From Neokomagataea tanensis (GTDB taxonomy: Bacteria > Pseudomonadota > Alphaproteobacteria > Acetobacterales > Acetobacteraceae): a stretch of 64,000 nt of DNA. Location: positions 2,413,280 through 2,477,279 of the forward strand of contig NZ_CP032485.1 of NCBI RefSeq assembly GCF_006542335.1, read 5' to 3'. The position numbers were made by a program, and so were the translations under genes. This document shows positions 6,977 through 16,438 of this stretch, in pieces. Under the pieces are notes generated by a model, which was not told the origin of the DNA, searched no databases, and saw only the letters and a list, made by a program, of their open reading frames with translations. The number at the start of each line of letters is the position of its first letter. Position 1 is the first letter of the stretch.

Positions 6977-7222
6977 TTAGGCTTCGTCGTCGTGATCTTC
7001 GTCGACATATTCTTCGTCGTCGAAATACACTTCTTCAACCGTCACAACGAATTTGTCCTGCTCACGCAGTTCGTCTGCCTTAGCGGAAGCCTCATCTTCA
7101 TCTTCGTAAAGCTCTGAATCACCCGGGTCAGAAACCCAACCGTTATCAACGTTCCAGAACTCTTCGTCTCCGCTTTCGAGTTCACGACGGATCAGGTAAC
7201 CTGCAACTTCTTCTTCAGCCAT
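6977..7222 (-). CDS. Small highly acidic protein of unknown function
   Basis: An 81-residue protein in which well over a third of the residues are Asp or Glu. The first half contains GYLIRRELESGDEEFWNVDNGWV and the rest is an acidic tail ending YVDEDHDDEA. The ATG at 7222 has AGAAGGG at good spacing; the ATG six bases upstream is too close to that sequence. No signal peptide, membrane segment or known domain is visible. The pattern of hydrophobic residues inside the acidic chain suggests a small folded domain rather than a random frame. I do not recognise the family; a nucleic-acid mimic or protein-interaction role is possible but not shown. Confidence 0.75.
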   Translation of the reverse strand: MAEEEVAGYLIRRELESGDEEFWNVDNGWVSDPGDSELYEDEDEASAKADELREQDKFVVTVEEVYFDDEEYVDEDHDDEA

Positions 7223-7505
7223 GATCATAGCCCTTCTGTAAAACTAAGCTGATGAAGGCCCACCTATGCCCCAAAAGTCAATCACCCCTTGTTCAGCGCT
7301 TTTTGCCGTGAATGGCACTCTTCCGCGCCTCGGGGCAAACAGACGAAAAAATTGTCACTAAAATTTTCTTTTTTAAGCGCTCATCTCGTTACAAATAATT
7401 TTGTATGCGGGGAAATCTAAAATTTTTGTCATCAATATTCTTATAAACCCGTCGATGTCACGGGTCGTTATTTTTTTGCAAGCTATTCAAATGAAGGAAC
7501 CCTTC

Positions 7506-7946
7506 ATGTTTTCACACAAAAAAATTGCAGCCGCCTGCCTTCTGACAGGCTTTCTCTCTCTCACAGCGTGCGAATCGGCCCAGCAAATCGTCAGCGACAA
7601 AGAAGATCACCTCGCAGCCGCAGGCTTTGTCGCCAAACCGGCCAACACACCTGAACGCTTGGCCATGCTCAAGCGCTTGCCAGCGCATCGCTTCTTAAGG
7701 CGCGTAAGCGGCGACACAATTCATTATGTGTATTCAGACCCTAGCGTCTGTGACTGCCTTTACGTCGGCTCACAAGATGCATATGGCCGCTACCAACAAT
7801 ATCAGCAGCAACAAAATCTTGCTGATGAACAGCAGATGACAGCGCAAGAATACAACGACGCCAATTGGAATTGGGGCGCATGGGGAGGGTGGGGCCCCGG
7901 TTTTGGTATGGGCTTCGGGCCGGGTTTCGGCGGGTATGGGTGGTAA
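7506..7946 (+). CDS. Small lipoprotein with Gly/Trp-rich C-terminus
   Basis: A 146-residue predicted lipoprotein. The start ATG at 7506 (AAGGAA upstream) gives a signal peptide ending in the lipobox LTAC, with Cys about residue 18. A middle region contains VCDCLYVGSQDAYGRYQQYQQQQ, and the last 30 residues are rich in Gly, Trp and Phe (WNWGAWGGWGPGFGMGFG). The gene ends 18 bases before the convergent ruvX stop, and GGGTGG-TAAAA-CCACCC at 7938-7954 forms a small shared hairpin. Function unknown; it probably sits in the outer membrane or periplasm. Confidence 0.8.
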   Translation: MFSHKKIAAACLLTGFLSLTACESAQQIVSDKEDHLAAAGFVAKPANTPERLAMLKRLPAHRFLRRVSGDTIHYVYSDPSVCDCLYVGSQDAYGRYQQYQQQQNLADEQQMTAQEYNDANWNWGAWGGWGPGFGMGFGPGFGGYGW

Positions 7947-7964
7947 AACCACCCAGAAAGCAGG

Positions 7965-8441
7965 CTAGTATTCCGCTGGGGGCTCTGAAGCCTCCAGCCA
8001 TCCTTGCAGCATGTAACTCGCTGCCATTTTATCAACGACTGCAGCGCGCCGCGCCCGAGTCATGTCTGCTTCGTTAATAAGAAAACGATTCACCGCACTA
8101 GACGACAAACGCTCATCCCAGACACACGCCGGAAGGCCAAGACGCTCCGAAAGTGCCTCAGTCCAGTCAGATGCTGCACGCGCTGCAGGCCCGAAGCTTC
8201 CATCAAGCCCCAAGGGCAGGCCAACAACCAGCCCCCCAATGTCGTGTTTTGCGACAATTTCCGCAATTTCCTTGGCGTTTTCACCTAATTTCCGCCTCTT
8301 CAATGAGGCAAAAGGCGAGGCCAACATTAAAGAAACATCAGTTAATGCGAGGCCAATAGTACGCGCTCCGGGGTCTATTCCCAGCACGCGCTGACCAGCC
8401 TTTAGGCTGATACGTAGGTCTTGTGGATTGAACAGGGACAT
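7965..8441 (-). CDS. ruvX: Holliday-junction resolvase-like protein RuvX (YqgF family)
   Basis: A 158-residue RNase H-fold nuclease of the YqgF family, linked to 16S rRNA 5' maturation and recombination. It shows the metal-binding GIDPGARTIGLAL (Asp23), VVGLPLGLDG (72-81), WDERLSSSAVN (Asp109, Glu110) and the C-terminal VDKMAA (Asp137). Length is normal. It is divergent from gatC, with 68 bases between the start codons. Confidence 0.95.
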   Translation of the reverse strand: MSLFNPQDLRISLKAGQRVLGIDPGARTIGLALTDVSLMLASPFASLKRRKLGENAKEIAEIVAKHDIGGLVVGLPLGLDGSFGPAARAASDWTEALSERLGLPACVWDERLSSSAVNRFLINEADMTRARRAAVVDKMAASYMLQGWLEASEPPAEY

Positions 8442-8509
8442 AACACGGCGTTATGATCTATCCTGAGGCTGAAAAGCCACTCTTAATTTTCTCTCACTCG
8501 GGAATCTTC

Positions 8510-8797
8510 ATGTCGCTCGACGCGAAAACGGTTTTACGTACTGCCAGACTGGCACGTATTGGTCTTGCTCCCGCCGAAGTGGAAGCCCTGCAAAAAGATA
8601 TGGGCTCCATCATCGATTGGGTTGAGCAACTTAACGAACTGGACGTCTCAGATGTCCCGCCAATGATTGGCACAGGCCTCGCGCAACCACGCCTGCGCGA
8701 AGACCGCATTACGGATGGTGAACGCCCCGACGACGTTCTGTCCAACGCACCCGACCGTGAAGGTCCGTATTTCACCGTGCCGAAGGTCGTTGAATAA
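8510..8797 (+). CDS. gatC: Asp-tRNA(Asn)/Glu-tRNA(Gln) amidotransferase subunit C
   Basis: The 95-residue GatC scaffold subunit of the GatCAB amidotransferase, which converts misacylated Glu-tRNA(Gln) and/or Asp-tRNA(Asn) to the amidated forms. It contains the family's N-terminal ARLARIGL helix, [12 protein letters not shown], and the C-terminal segment [16 protein letters not shown]. The frame is open to 8453, but the ATG at 8510 with GGGA upstream gives the normal length. Its TAA overlaps the gatA ATG (TAATG), starting a coupled gatCAB operon. Confidence 0.96.
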   Translation: MSLDAKTVLRTARLARIGLAPAEVEALQKDMGSIIDWVEQLNELDVSDVPPMIGTGLAQPRLREDRITDGERPDDVLSNAPDREGPYFTVPKVVE

Positions 8798-10284
8798 TGT
8801 CTACTCCTTTTGATTACACTCTCGCTTCGGCACGTGACGCTCTTCGCGCACGCAAAATCTCGGCGCGTGAACTAACCGAAGCGCATCTCTCGGCTATTGA
8901 ACGTCTCGATGGTTCGCTCAACAGCTTCATCACCACAACACCGGAAAGCGCGCTGAAAGCTGCTGATGCGGCCGATGCCACTTTGGCCAAAGGTGAGGGC
9001 GGGGAACTGTGTGGCTTACCGCTCGGTATCAAGGATCTGTTCTGCACGAACGGCACCCGCACCACAGCGGCCAGCAACATCCTGCGCGATTTCGTACCAC
9101 CTTACGAAAGTACAGTAACCAGCAACCTGCTGCGTGATGGCGCTGTTTTTCTGGGTAAACTGAACCTAGACGAATTTGCTATGGGTTCCGGCAATCTGAA
9201 CTCCGCATTCGGCCCCGCTATTAACCCATGGAAACGCAATGGATCAGACGAAAATCTGGTTCCCGGCGGCTCTTCCGGTGGCTCCGCCGCAGCCGTCGCG
9301 GCTGGCCTCGTCTTGGGAGCAACTGGCACGGATACCGGCGGCTCCATTCGCCAGCCGGCTGCTTACACAGGCATCGCAGGTATCAAACCGACTTACGGTC
9401 GCTGCTCACGCTTTGGCACAATCGCTTTTGCCAGTTCGCTCGACCAAGCTGGCCCAATGGCGAAAAACCTTCAGGATTGCGCAATTCTTTTGCGCTCCAT
9501 GGCTGGTTTCGATCAGCGCGATTCCACAAGCGTCGATACACCTGTGCCGAATTACGAAGCAGCCCTGAACCGCGGCGTCAAAGGTCTTCGTGTTGGCATT
9601 CCGAAAGAATACCACGCCGATGGCCTACCTGCTGAAATAGAGGCACTATGGCAGCAAGGCATCAATTGGCTACGGGAAGCTGGCGCAGAAATTAAAGAAG
9701 TTTCTCTGCCACATACAAAGTACGGCTTGCCTACCTATTACATCGCGGCCCTTGCTGAAGCATCGTCCAATCTTGCGCGTTATGACGGCCTTCGTTTCGG
9801 CTCACGTGTAAAGGCTGATTCCCTCGATGCCATGTATGAAGCCAGTCGCGCTGCAGGCTTCGGTGAAGAGGTGAAGCGCCGCATTCTGCTTGGTACGCAC
9901 GTCCTCTCGTCAGGATACTACGACGCGTATTACCTCCGCGCTCAGAAGGTCCGCACACTCATCCAGCAAGACTTCCTGAAAGCTTATGAGGATGTAGACG
10001 TTCTCTTAACGCCTACAGCACCATCCAGTGCTTTTGCCCTGAATGAAAAACCGTCTGACCCCGTTCAGATGTACCTCAACGACGTCTTTACTGTCCCTGC
10101 AAGCATGGCAGGCGTACCCGCCCTGTCAGTACCTGCCGGGCTGGACGGGCAGGGGCTGCCACTGGGCTTGCAGCTCATCGGCAAGTTCTTTGATGAAGAA
10201 ACGCTGATTGCCGCTGGCCACGTGCTGGAGCAAGCCGCCTCCTTCACGCACCGACCAACCATTCACGCAGGGAACCCAGCATGA
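8797..10284 (+). CDS. gatA: Glu-tRNA(Gln) amidotransferase subunit A
   Basis: The 495-residue amidase subunit that hydrolyses glutamine and delivers ammonia to GatB. The amidase-signature triad is visible: Lys79 in PLGIKDLF, cis-Ser159 in [10 protein letters not shown] and the nucleophile Ser183 in [10 protein letters not shown]. Its ATG shares a base with the gatC stop, and its TGA overlaps the gatB start (ATGA), so stoichiometric expression is likely. Confidence 0.98.
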   Translation: MSTPFDYTLASARDALRARKISARELTEAHLSAIERLDGSLNSFITTTPESALKAADAADATLAKGEGGELCGLPLGIKDLFCTNGTRTTAASNILRDFVPPYESTVTSNLLRDGAVFLGKLNLDEFAMGSGNLNSAFGPAINPWKRNGSDENLVPGGSSGGSAAAVAAGLVLGATGTDTGGSIRQPAAYTGIAGIKPTYGRCSRFGTIAFASSLDQAGPMAKNLQDCAILLRSMAGFDQRDSTSVDTPVPNYEAALNRGVKGLRVGIPKEYHADGLPAEIEALWQQGINWLREAGAEIKEVSLPHTKYGLPTYYIAALAEASSNLARYDGLRFGSRVKADSLDAMYEASRAAGFGEEVKRRILLGTHVLSSGYYDAYYLRAQKVRTLIQQDFLKAYEDVDVLLTPTAPSSAFALNEKPSDPVQMYLNDVFTVPASMAGVPALSVPAGLDGQGLPLGLQLIGKFFDEETLIAAGHVLEQAASFTHRPTIHAGNPA

Positions 10285-11738
10285 GCACCGTTATCACTGG
10301 CAACACCGGCGACTGGGAAATCGTTGTCGGCCTCGAAGTCCACGCGCAGGTCATAAGCCAAGCCAAGCTGTTCTCAGGGGCCTCTGCCACTTATGGTGGT
10401 GAGCCAAACACGCATGTGAGCCTTGTGGATGCGGGATTCCCGGGCATGCTTCCCGTTCTGAACCACGAATGCGTTGCTCAGGCAGTGCGTACTGGTTTGG
10501 GTTTGAACGCAGAGATTAATCTCTTCAGCCGCTTTGACCGTAAAAATTACTTCTACGCTGACTTGCCAACCGGCTACCAAATTAGCCAGTTTGCTCACCC
10601 TATTGTAGGCAAGGGCGTCGTAGTCGTTGATCTAGCAGACGGTAGCAGCCGCGAAATCGGTGTGACACGCCTCCATCTTGAACAAGATGCAGGCAAGTCG
10701 ATCCACGACCAAGACCCAACGCGCTCCTTCATTGACTTGAACCGCGCTGGCGTTGCGCTGATGGAAATTGTTAGTGAGCCCGATATTCGCTCCCCGGAAG
10801 AGGCCGGCGCATATCTTCGCAAACTACGCCAAATTCTGCGCTATATCGGTACGTGTGACGGCAACATGGAAGAAGGCTCCATGCGCGCTGACGTTAACGT
10901 CTCTGTACGTCGCCCGGGAGAGGAAGGCTTCCGCACACGCTGCGAAATCAAGAACGTAAACTCTATTCGCTACGTAATGCAGTCCATTGAAGTAGAGGCA
11001 CGCCGCCAAGTCGAAATCTGGGAGAACGGCGGTGAAGTTGATCAGGAAACGCGCCTGTTCGACCATGTGCGCTCCGAAACGCGCTCTTTGCGCAGCAAGG
11101 AAGACGCTCATGACTACCGCTACTTCCCAGACCCAGACCTCCTGCCACTGGAAATTGAACAATCTTGGGTGGACGAACTAAAGGCAGCCCTGCCAGAACT
11201 GCCCGAAGACAAGCGTACACGCTTAGAAAAAGAATACGGCATCTCGCGTTATGAATCCGGCGTTCTGACGGCAGAGCAGGCAGTCGCTGATTTTTATGAG
11301 ACCGTTGCCAAAAATGCAGATGCTCGTTTAGCGACAAACTGGATTTTGGGGGACTTCTTCGGTGCGCTTAACCGTACAGGCCGTACCATTGAAGATAGCC
11401 CTGTCAGCGCAGAAAACCTACGCGAACTTCTTAGCCTAATCTCCGATTCAACCATTAACGGCAAGATCGCAAAAGAAGTTCTGGAAGACATGGTTGAGAC
11501 GGGCGATTCTGCGAGCGCCATTGTCGAACGCAAAGGCCTGCGTCAAGTCACTGACACAGGGGCAATTGAAGAAGCCATTAATGCCATCCTCGAAGCAAAT
11601 GCAGATAAGGTTGAGCAATATAAGAGCGGTAAGGACAAGCTCTTCGGCTTCTTCGTCGGGCAATCCATGAAGGCCATGAAGGGCAAAGCAAACCCTGCAT
11701 TGGTCAATGACGTGCTTCGTAAGTTGCTTGATGCATAA
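10281..11738 (+). CDS. gatB: Glu-tRNA(Gln) amidotransferase subunit B
   Basis: The 485-residue kinase/transamidation subunit. The N-terminal [10 protein letters not shown], the [10 protein letters not shown] motif and the C-terminal tRNA-binding tail domain ending [20 protein letters not shown] are diagnostic. It overlaps gatA by four bases. The presence of gatCAB implies indirect synthesis of Gln-tRNA and probably Asn-tRNA, as usual in Alphaproteobacteria. Confidence 0.98.
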   Translation: MSTVITGNTGDWEIVVGLEVHAQVISQAKLFSGASATYGGEPNTHVSLVDAGFPGMLPVLNHECVAQAVRTGLGLNAEINLFSRFDRKNYFYADLPTGYQISQFAHPIVGKGVVVVDLADGSSREIGVTRLHLEQDAGKSIHDQDPTRSFIDLNRAGVALMEIVSEPDIRSPEEAGAYLRKLRQILRYIGTCDGNMEEGSMRADVNVSVRRPGEEGFRTRCEIKNVNSIRYVMQSIEVEARRQVEIWENGGEVDQETRLFDHVRSETRSLRSKEDAHDYRYFPDPDLLPLEIEQSWVDELKAALPELPEDKRTRLEKEYGISRYESGVLTAEQAVADFYETVAKNADARLATNWILGDFFGALNRTGRTIEDSPVSAENLRELLSLISDSTINGKIAKEVLEDMVETGDSASAIVERKGLRQVTDTGAIEEAINAILEANADKVEQYKSGKDKLFGFFVGQSMKAMKGKANPALVNDVLRKLLDA

Positions 11739-11750
11739 TTTTTAAAAAAA

Positions 11751-11798
11751 AGTGCTCTAGGGGGTTTGACCTGCAAGGATTTTCCCCCTAGTAACACT
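11751..11798 (-). terminator. Long hairpin with T-tract on the minus strand, after gatB
   Basis: CTAGGGGG (11757-11764) pairs perfectly with CCCCCTAG (11784-11791), extended by AGTG/CACT across a small internal loop. On the minus strand the stem runs into eight T residues (11744-11751), so it looks like a terminator for transcription coming leftward from the emrE side. On the plus strand it lacks a T-tract, though the stem could still shape the gatB 3' end. Confidence 0.6.
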
Positions 11799-11833
11799 CC
11801 TGCAAACGCCGTGTAAAAAACCGCGTAACAAGC

Positions 11834-11925
11834 GGAGGGGTGGCCGAGAGGCTGAAGGCGGCGGTTTGCTAAACCGTTATACTAGGAAACTGGTATCGTG
11901 GGTTCGAATCCCATCCCCTCCGCCA
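11834..11925 (+). tRNA. tRNA-Ser (anticodon GCT)
   Basis: A 92-base class II tRNA with acceptor GGAGGGG/CCCCTCC, anticodon loop TTGCTAA (GCT), a long variable arm (TTATACTAGGAAACTGGTAT region), T-arm GTGGGTTCGAATCCCAT and encoded CCA. It reads Ser codons AGC/AGU. The following 106 bases to the emrE stop hold a GTTCTC-ATAAA-GAGAAC hairpin and nothing else recognisable. Confidence 0.97.
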
Positions 11926-12031
11926 CGCAGTTCTCATAAAGAGAACAAAAAACTCCAAAAAATATATACGCTTATTGGGGCGGAAATTTCAAAAGAATGC
12001 CCCGATTACGGCAGGAGCCATGCTTCATCGC

Positions 12032-12361
12032 CTAGTGACTGCCCGTTTTTGAAAAAACGTTGATAACAATCACGCCCGCGATAATGAGTCCCATACCGAT
12101 AAGGGCAGGGACATCAAGCTTCTGACCTTGAAACACCCACGCAACGGCAGAAATAAAAATAATCCCTACGCCGGACCAAATTGCGTACGCAATGCCGGTT
12201 GGCATATCTTTCAAGGCCAATGATAGTGCGTAGAAAGCTATGATGTAGCCACAAGCAACGAAAAAAGTAGGCACGATCTTCGTAAAGCCACCGCTTTGCT
12301 TCAGCAGCGAGGTCGCAAATGTCTCCGCAACAATTGCGATCATAAGATAAATATACGTCAT
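12032..12361 (-). CDS. emrE: Small multidrug resistance (SMR) transporter, EmrE type
   Basis: A 109-residue inner-membrane protein with four transmembrane helices, acting as a dimeric proton-coupled exporter. The essential membrane Glu is Glu13 in IAIVAETFATSLL, and the helix-3 sequence MPTGIAYAIWSGVGII matches the EmrE/Qac branch rather than the guanidinium (Gdx/SugE) branch. Length is typical. It is last in a minus-strand run behind a lytic transglycosylase; the 63-base gap between them can fold (see 12379-12420). Confidence 0.92.
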   Translation of the reverse strand: MTYIYLMIAIVAETFATSLLKQSGGFTKIVPTFFVACGYIIAFYALSLALKDMPTGIAYAIWSGVGIIFISAVAWVFQGQKLDVPALIGMGLIIAGVIVINVFSKTGSH

Positions 12362-12378
12362 AAATAGCTCCCTCGGAT

Positions 12379-12420
12379 CCCATTACCCCATTGCACATAG
12401 TTGGGTAAATCGGTGATGGG
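12379..12420 (-). promoter_or_regulatory. Possible structured leader of emrE
   Basis: On the transcript, TTACCC pairs with GGGTAA around a 14-base loop, and CCCA/TGGG can extend the stem across a 7-base bulge. This almost fills the gap before emrE. It lacks the ACGR-loop pair of the guanidine-II riboswitch and I recognise no riboswitch class, so it may be only an intercistronic hairpin. Confidence 0.3.
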
Positions 12421-12424
12421 ACCT

Positions 12425-13165
12425 CTATTGCCGCCATAAGCGCGTAGGTACCATGCGATAAGCAGCAAGTGTACGCCCTTTTTGTGCATCTACCGGCACT
12501 GATAGTACAGATCCTCGCATCACGGGGAACCTATGCAGCCCCCCAGATGTCGCCACCCAAACATGAGGGACGATAACCTGCGGTCCAGTATTAGTCATTA
12601 TGACCTGCGGTAAAAAGTCCGGTGGCCTGTAAGAGTCCTCTCTTTTATTCCAAACCGCATAAACATGCCGTGCATAGTCCGGCCCCAAAGATGGAGTTAA
12701 TGAATGATACGCGGCAGTTGCTGCAAACCATCCGTGCTGTTGCGTATTAAGAGTTTTTAAAAATTGTGCCGCATAGCGCGCGTTCGTTAATGGATCAAAC
12801 GCTTGATCCAGCGTTTCGAATGCATCCGCGTGGTGATGCAGGTTAACCTGCAAACACCCAACATCGATCGATTGGATGCCTTGCTGACGAAAATTTTGCA
12901 CGGCGGAAATTGCATCCGCCTTACGTTCAAAAAAATACCCTTTACCCGCCGCGTTTACAGTCCACGGCCAAGCGGTACGAGAGGTATTCGAGGAAATGTG
13001 GCGGCCACTCTCAATTGTGCTGATCGCGGTGAGCAGACCACTTGGCAGGCCGAACTCCCTTTCTACTGACTGGGTAGCCGCAGCGCATAACGTTGCGTCA
13101 CTATCGTGCGCGTGAGCAATCTCAGCAGAAAGAAAAAAAGCCGTGAAAATAAAACGCCGTCTCAT
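12425..13165 (-). CDS. Secreted lytic transglycosylase (SLT domain)
   Basis: A 246-residue exported protein with a signal peptide ending near AEIAHAHDSD. The SLT domain starts with the catalytic glutamate in TAISTIESGRH, followed by VGCLQVNLHHH and the family block PLTNARYAAQFLKTL and WFAATAAYHS. It should cleave the glycan strands of peptidoglycan in the periplasm with 1,6-anhydro product formation. Such short SLT proteins also occur with flagellar or secretion systems, but none is nearby. It sits between an aminopeptidase gene and emrE on the same strand. Confidence 0.88.
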   Translation of the reverse strand: MRRRFIFTAFFLSAEIAHAHDSDATLCAAATQSVEREFGLPSGLLTAISTIESGRHISSNTSRTAWPWTVNAAGKGYFFERKADAISAVQNFRQQGIQSIDVGCLQVNLHHHADAFETLDQAFDPLTNARYAAQFLKTLNTQQHGWFAATAAYHSLTPSLGPDYARHVYAVWNKREDSYRPPDFLPQVIMTNTGPQVIVPHVWVATSGGLHRFPVMRGSVLSVPVDAQKGRTLAAYRMVPTRLWRQ

Positions 13166-13215
13166 GCGCTTTATTCTTCACGGTCTCCCTTTAAAAAACT
13201 CTTAATAAATGCGCA

Positions 13216-15003
13216 TCAAACCGCAAAAATTGGCTTACAAATACCTTCTAACCAAGCCTGTTCGTCCGTATTCAGGGCCGGCCCGACACGTTTTAAAACC
13301 TCTTGATGATAGGCGTTAAGCCATTCCAGTTCCTTGTCGTCCAGCAAAGACGCATCAATCAGTGCGGGGTCGATAGGGACGTAGGTCAGGACCTCAAAAG
13401 ACGAAAATGCTCTTTTTGACTTTGCCGCTTTTTCAGCTTCGATCACCAGAAGGAGGTTCTCGATACGAATACCAAACGCCCCTTGCTCGTAATAGCCCGG
13501 TTCGTTGGAAACGATCATGCCGTTCACCAACCCCGTAGGACGGGGTGCTGGAGAGATATTTTGCGGCCCTTCATGTACCGACAAATAGTTGCCTATGCCG
13601 TGACCCGTACCGTGGTCATAATCTAACCCGACATCCCACAAGGCTGCACGTGCCAGAGCGTCTAAGCGAAAGCCCGGTGTTCCCGTTGGGAAACGAACAA
13701 GGCTCAACGCAATGTTACCTTTCAGGACACGCGTAAAAGCGTCTTTTACATCAGCGGGGGCTGCCTCAGGTCCGATCCAGACAGTGCGGGTAATATCCGT
13801 TGTCCCGAACGGATACTGACCCCCGCTATCGATCAGATAGACGCTATTGGCCGGAAGAACACTGTCACGACCCACTTCCGCTTTATAATGCGGGAAAGCA
13901 GCATTCCCGCCCGATGCAGAAATTGCATCAAAACTTTGCCCACGATATTCATCGTTCTGGGCGCGGAAATCATTTAAGCGCGCTACCAAATCCGTTTCAC
14001 GCTGACCTGCCGCCGATTGCGTAAGCGAATATAAGAAACGCGTTACGGCGACTGCATCCAAAGCATGCGCTCTACGAGAGCCATTCTGCTCAGCAGAGTT
14101 TTTAATAGCTTTTGGCAAAGTGCAAGGGTCGGGGGCATGAACAATTTCCGCACCATGCGCCACGAGAATTGTCTCAAACCATACCGGGGTCGTTGTCGGG
14201 TCTACGCGCACAACGCTGCCACCAAGTTCAGCCAAGCTTATAGCCAGATCCTGAGGTGAACGGACGGCCACATGCTCACCAAGTATCTGGAGCAAACCAG
14301 ATTGCAAACGTGTACCATCGACGAAAAGCTCAACACTGGCGTCGGCCTTAAGGACAGCATAACCCTGCGCCACGGGCGTAAGGGGAACGTCGTCCCCACG
14401 AATATTCAGCAACCATGCCAGAGACGTGCAATCTGCCAACACAACGGCATCTTGCCCATTTTTTTGAAGGGCTTGAGCGATTTTTAAACGTTTATCGGCT
14501 GAAGTTTCGCCTGCATCTGCGTCAGATTGAGGAAAAATCTCACTGCCTGGTGCCGCAGGTTGGTCGGCCCATGCGCGATCAATTGGGTTCGCCGTTAGAG
14601 GTACAAAAGTTACCCCAGGCGCTGCCCATGAATTCAACATAGCGCGGCTCACAAGCTTGGGGTCATAGCCCACACACAAACCTTGCGCATTCTTTTCCAG
14701 CCATTCGCAAGCTGGCTCTTCTACGCTGTGACAGCGCTCCCATATGTCATGCGGTGCCTGTTGTTCCATTTGGACGGTATACCGTCCATCCGAAAACAAA
14801 CCTGCTTTCGCGGAGAGCACAATTGCCAAACCAGCACTGCCTGTAAAGCCACTCAACCAAGCCAAGCGTTCGGCGTAAGGGGCAACATATTCACCAAGAA
14901 ACTCATCACCGCGTGGCAATATGAACCCGTCAACACTTGCATCATGACAAGCGCTTCTAACGGCAGCAATACGTTCAGACAAGGAGAGCGCAAACGTCAT
15001 CAT
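13216..15003 (-). CDS. pepP: Xaa-Pro aminopeptidase (M24B, aminopeptidase P)
   Basis: A 595-residue dimetal exopeptidase that removes N-terminal residues preceding proline. Length and domain plan (two creatinase-like N-terminal domains and a pita-bread catalytic domain) match the large eukaryote-like aminopeptidase P. Metal ligands are visible in LIDSGGQYPFGTTDITRT, the GTGHGIGNYLSVHEGP histidine region, the glutamate in SNEPGYYE and GIRIEN. It starts nine bases after the GNAT gene and is likely cotranscribed with prmA and the helicase gene. Confidence 0.93.
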   Translation of the reverse strand: MMTFALSLSERIAAVRSACHDASVDGFILPRGDEFLGEYVAPYAERLAWLSGFTGSAGLAIVLSAKAGLFSDGRYTVQMEQQAPHDIWERCHSVEEPACEWLEKNAQGLCVGYDPKLVSRAMLNSWAAPGVTFVPLTANPIDRAWADQPAAPGSEIFPQSDADAGETSADKRLKIAQALQKNGQDAVVLADCTSLAWLLNIRGDDVPLTPVAQGYAVLKADASVELFVDGTRLQSGLLQILGEHVAVRSPQDLAISLAELGGSVVRVDPTTTPVWFETILVAHGAEIVHAPDPCTLPKAIKNSAEQNGSRRAHALDAVAVTRFLYSLTQSAAGQRETDLVARLNDFRAQNDEYRGQSFDAISASGGNAAFPHYKAEVGRDSVLPANSVYLIDSGGQYPFGTTDITRTVWIGPEAAPADVKDAFTRVLKGNIALSLVRFPTGTPGFRLDALARAALWDVGLDYDHGTGHGIGNYLSVHEGPQNISPAPRPTGLVNGMIVSNEPGYYEQGAFGIRIENLLLVIEAEKAAKSKRAFSSFEVLTYVPIDPALIDASLLDDKELEWLNAYHQEVLKRVGPALNTDEQAWLEGICKPIFAV

Positions 15004-15012
15004 TTAAAACTT

Positions 15013-15540
15013 TCACAGGTCGTTTGTTGTAGTCAGACAGAGCGTCATAAAAAGCAGGTCAAGCCAGCGGCCCTGCTTGTACCCTACTTGAGGTAATACC
15101 CCTGAAGGCTGGAACCCAAAGCGCTTATGCAAAGCTTCAGACGCCACGTTACCAGCAGCAATACCGGCAACCATCACATGAATATTTTTCTGGCGTGCGC
15201 TTTCTATCAGGGCAGTCAAAAGTAACGCACCGACACCTTTGCCCTGATGGCTTGCCGCAACGTAAACCGAATGTTCAACGGTGCGGGCGTAGCCTTCATA
15301 CGGGCGGAAGGGGCCGTATGAACCAAACCCGATGGTTTGCCCCTCCGTGTCACACGCCACAATAACAGGATACCCTGCTTCTTGGCGTTGCTCCATCCAA
15401 ACCCGGCGTTGATCTAACGTGAGAGGGGTGTTCATCCACAAAGTATCTGTATGCAAAATGGCATGGTTGGTGATTTCGAGAATAACCTCCAAATCACCTT
15501 CATGCGCGGCACGCAGCGTTATGGTGGACTTTTCAACCAC
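15013..15540 (-). CDS. GNAT acetyltransferase, phosphinothricin acetyltransferase-like
   Basis: About 175 residues of the Pat/YncA type GNAT family, which N-acetylate amino-acid analogues. ITLRAAHEGDLEVILEI, the segment VEHSVYV and the acetyl-CoA loop HQGKGVGALLLTALI, then GFQPSGVLPQVGYKQGRW, are characteristic. Starts are non-ATG: TTG at 15552 or GTG at 15540; the latter is closer to the usual N terminus. Either way it overlaps the prmA stop, so translation is coupled. Methionine sulfone or sulfoximine are plausible substrates from family knowledge; the natural one is unknown. Confidence 0.85.
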   Translation of the reverse strand: MVEKSTITLRAAHEGDLEVILEITNHAILHTDTLWMNTPLTLDQRRVWMEQRQEAGYPVIVACDTEGQTIGFGSYGPFRPYEGYARTVEHSVYVAASHQGKGVGALLLTALIESARQKNIHVMVAGIAAGNVASEALHKRFGFQPSGVLPQVGYKQGRWLDLLFMTLCLTTTNDL

Positions 15541-16438
15541 GCTTGCGCACAACCAGCGTTGCCCATTCGCCTTCGCGCAGCATTGCCTCTAATACAAGAC
15601 CCTGTGCGCGATGCGCGGCAAGAACCATTCTAGCTTGCGTCGCAAGGAGACCTGCCAGAATGGCGGTTCCGCCCGGAGCTAGACGCGCAGCGAGGGAAGG
15701 GGCCATACGGCACAGAGGTCGGGCCAAAATATTCGCAAAGACGAGATCATAAGAGCCCCGGCGCACCGCAGGCGTAAGCCAGCCATTCCCAAACCGACAA
15801 TCGAGCAGGTGGCCCAATCCGTTAAGCTGTGCGTTCATCTTGGCTGTCCGGACAGACCAAGGTTCTATATCTACAGCTAAAACAGGCTTGTGCAGCAATT
15901 TGGCTGCGGCCATGGCCAAAATCCCGGACCCGCAACCCATATCTAAAATACGCTGAGGCTTACGGTGCGCAATGCGTTCAAGAGCCCGCAAACAACCGCG
16001 CGTAGAACCGTGCTCCCCCGAACCAAACGCAATTCCTGCGTCTAATGTTATCGTCAGACGTGAACGGTCAGGCGCACCGTGCAAATGCGTGCCGCGAATT
16101 GCAAAGCGCCGACCGACATCTTGTTGGGGGAAGGACTCATAGGTACGGGCTAACCAACCTTCAGCTTCGGTCGCTTCACGCAGCAAAGGAGCGTCTTCAC
16201 CCGTGAGAACCCGCGCAACAGCGAGCGCATTCTGCAAGTCGTCTTCACGATGACCAATATCCTTGACCCCTTCAAGGCGCCAGTATTTTTGTTCATCATC
16301 GGCTTCAAACATGCCCACAGTTTCACAAGCACACGCAAGTGCTTGCTCAAAGAGCGGAACGTGCTCTTCGAGTACCGTAATGGAGATTGTTTCCAATTGC
16401 GTCGCATGGCGGCGACCAACGCTCCGAGGAGCCATCAT
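15533..16438 (-). CDS. prmA: Ribosomal protein L11 methyltransferase
   Basis: A 301-residue SAM-dependent methyltransferase that trimethylates ribosomal protein L11. The C-terminal Rossmann domain shows ILDMGCGSGILAMAAAKL and the post-II motif DLVFANILARPL, preceded by the L11-specific GIAFGSGEHGSTRGCLRAL block. The N-terminal substrate-recognition domain is present. Two adjacent ATGs (16438 and 16435) overlap the helicase stop codon, indicating coupling; the frame extends to 16444 but those codons lie within the upstream gene. Confidence 0.94.
   Translation of the reverse strand: MMAPRSVGRRHATQLETISITVLEEHVPLFEQALACACETVGMFEADDEQKYWRLEGVKDIGHREDDLQNALAVARVLTGEDAPLLREATEAEGWLARTYESFPQQDVGRRFAIRGTHLHGAPDRSRLTITLDAGIAFGSGEHGSTRGCLRALERIAHRKPQRILDMGCGSGILAMAAAKLLHKPVLAVDIEPWSVRTAKMNAQLNGLGHLLDCRFGNGWLTPAVRRGSYDLVFANILARPLCRMAPSLAARLAPGGTAILAGLLATQARMVLAAHRAQGLVLEAMLREGEWATLVVRKRG

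Noticed and set aside
11866-12063. 65-codon frame running out of tRNA-Ser
   Set aside because: It starts inside the tRNA and has no ribosome-binding sequence or domain.
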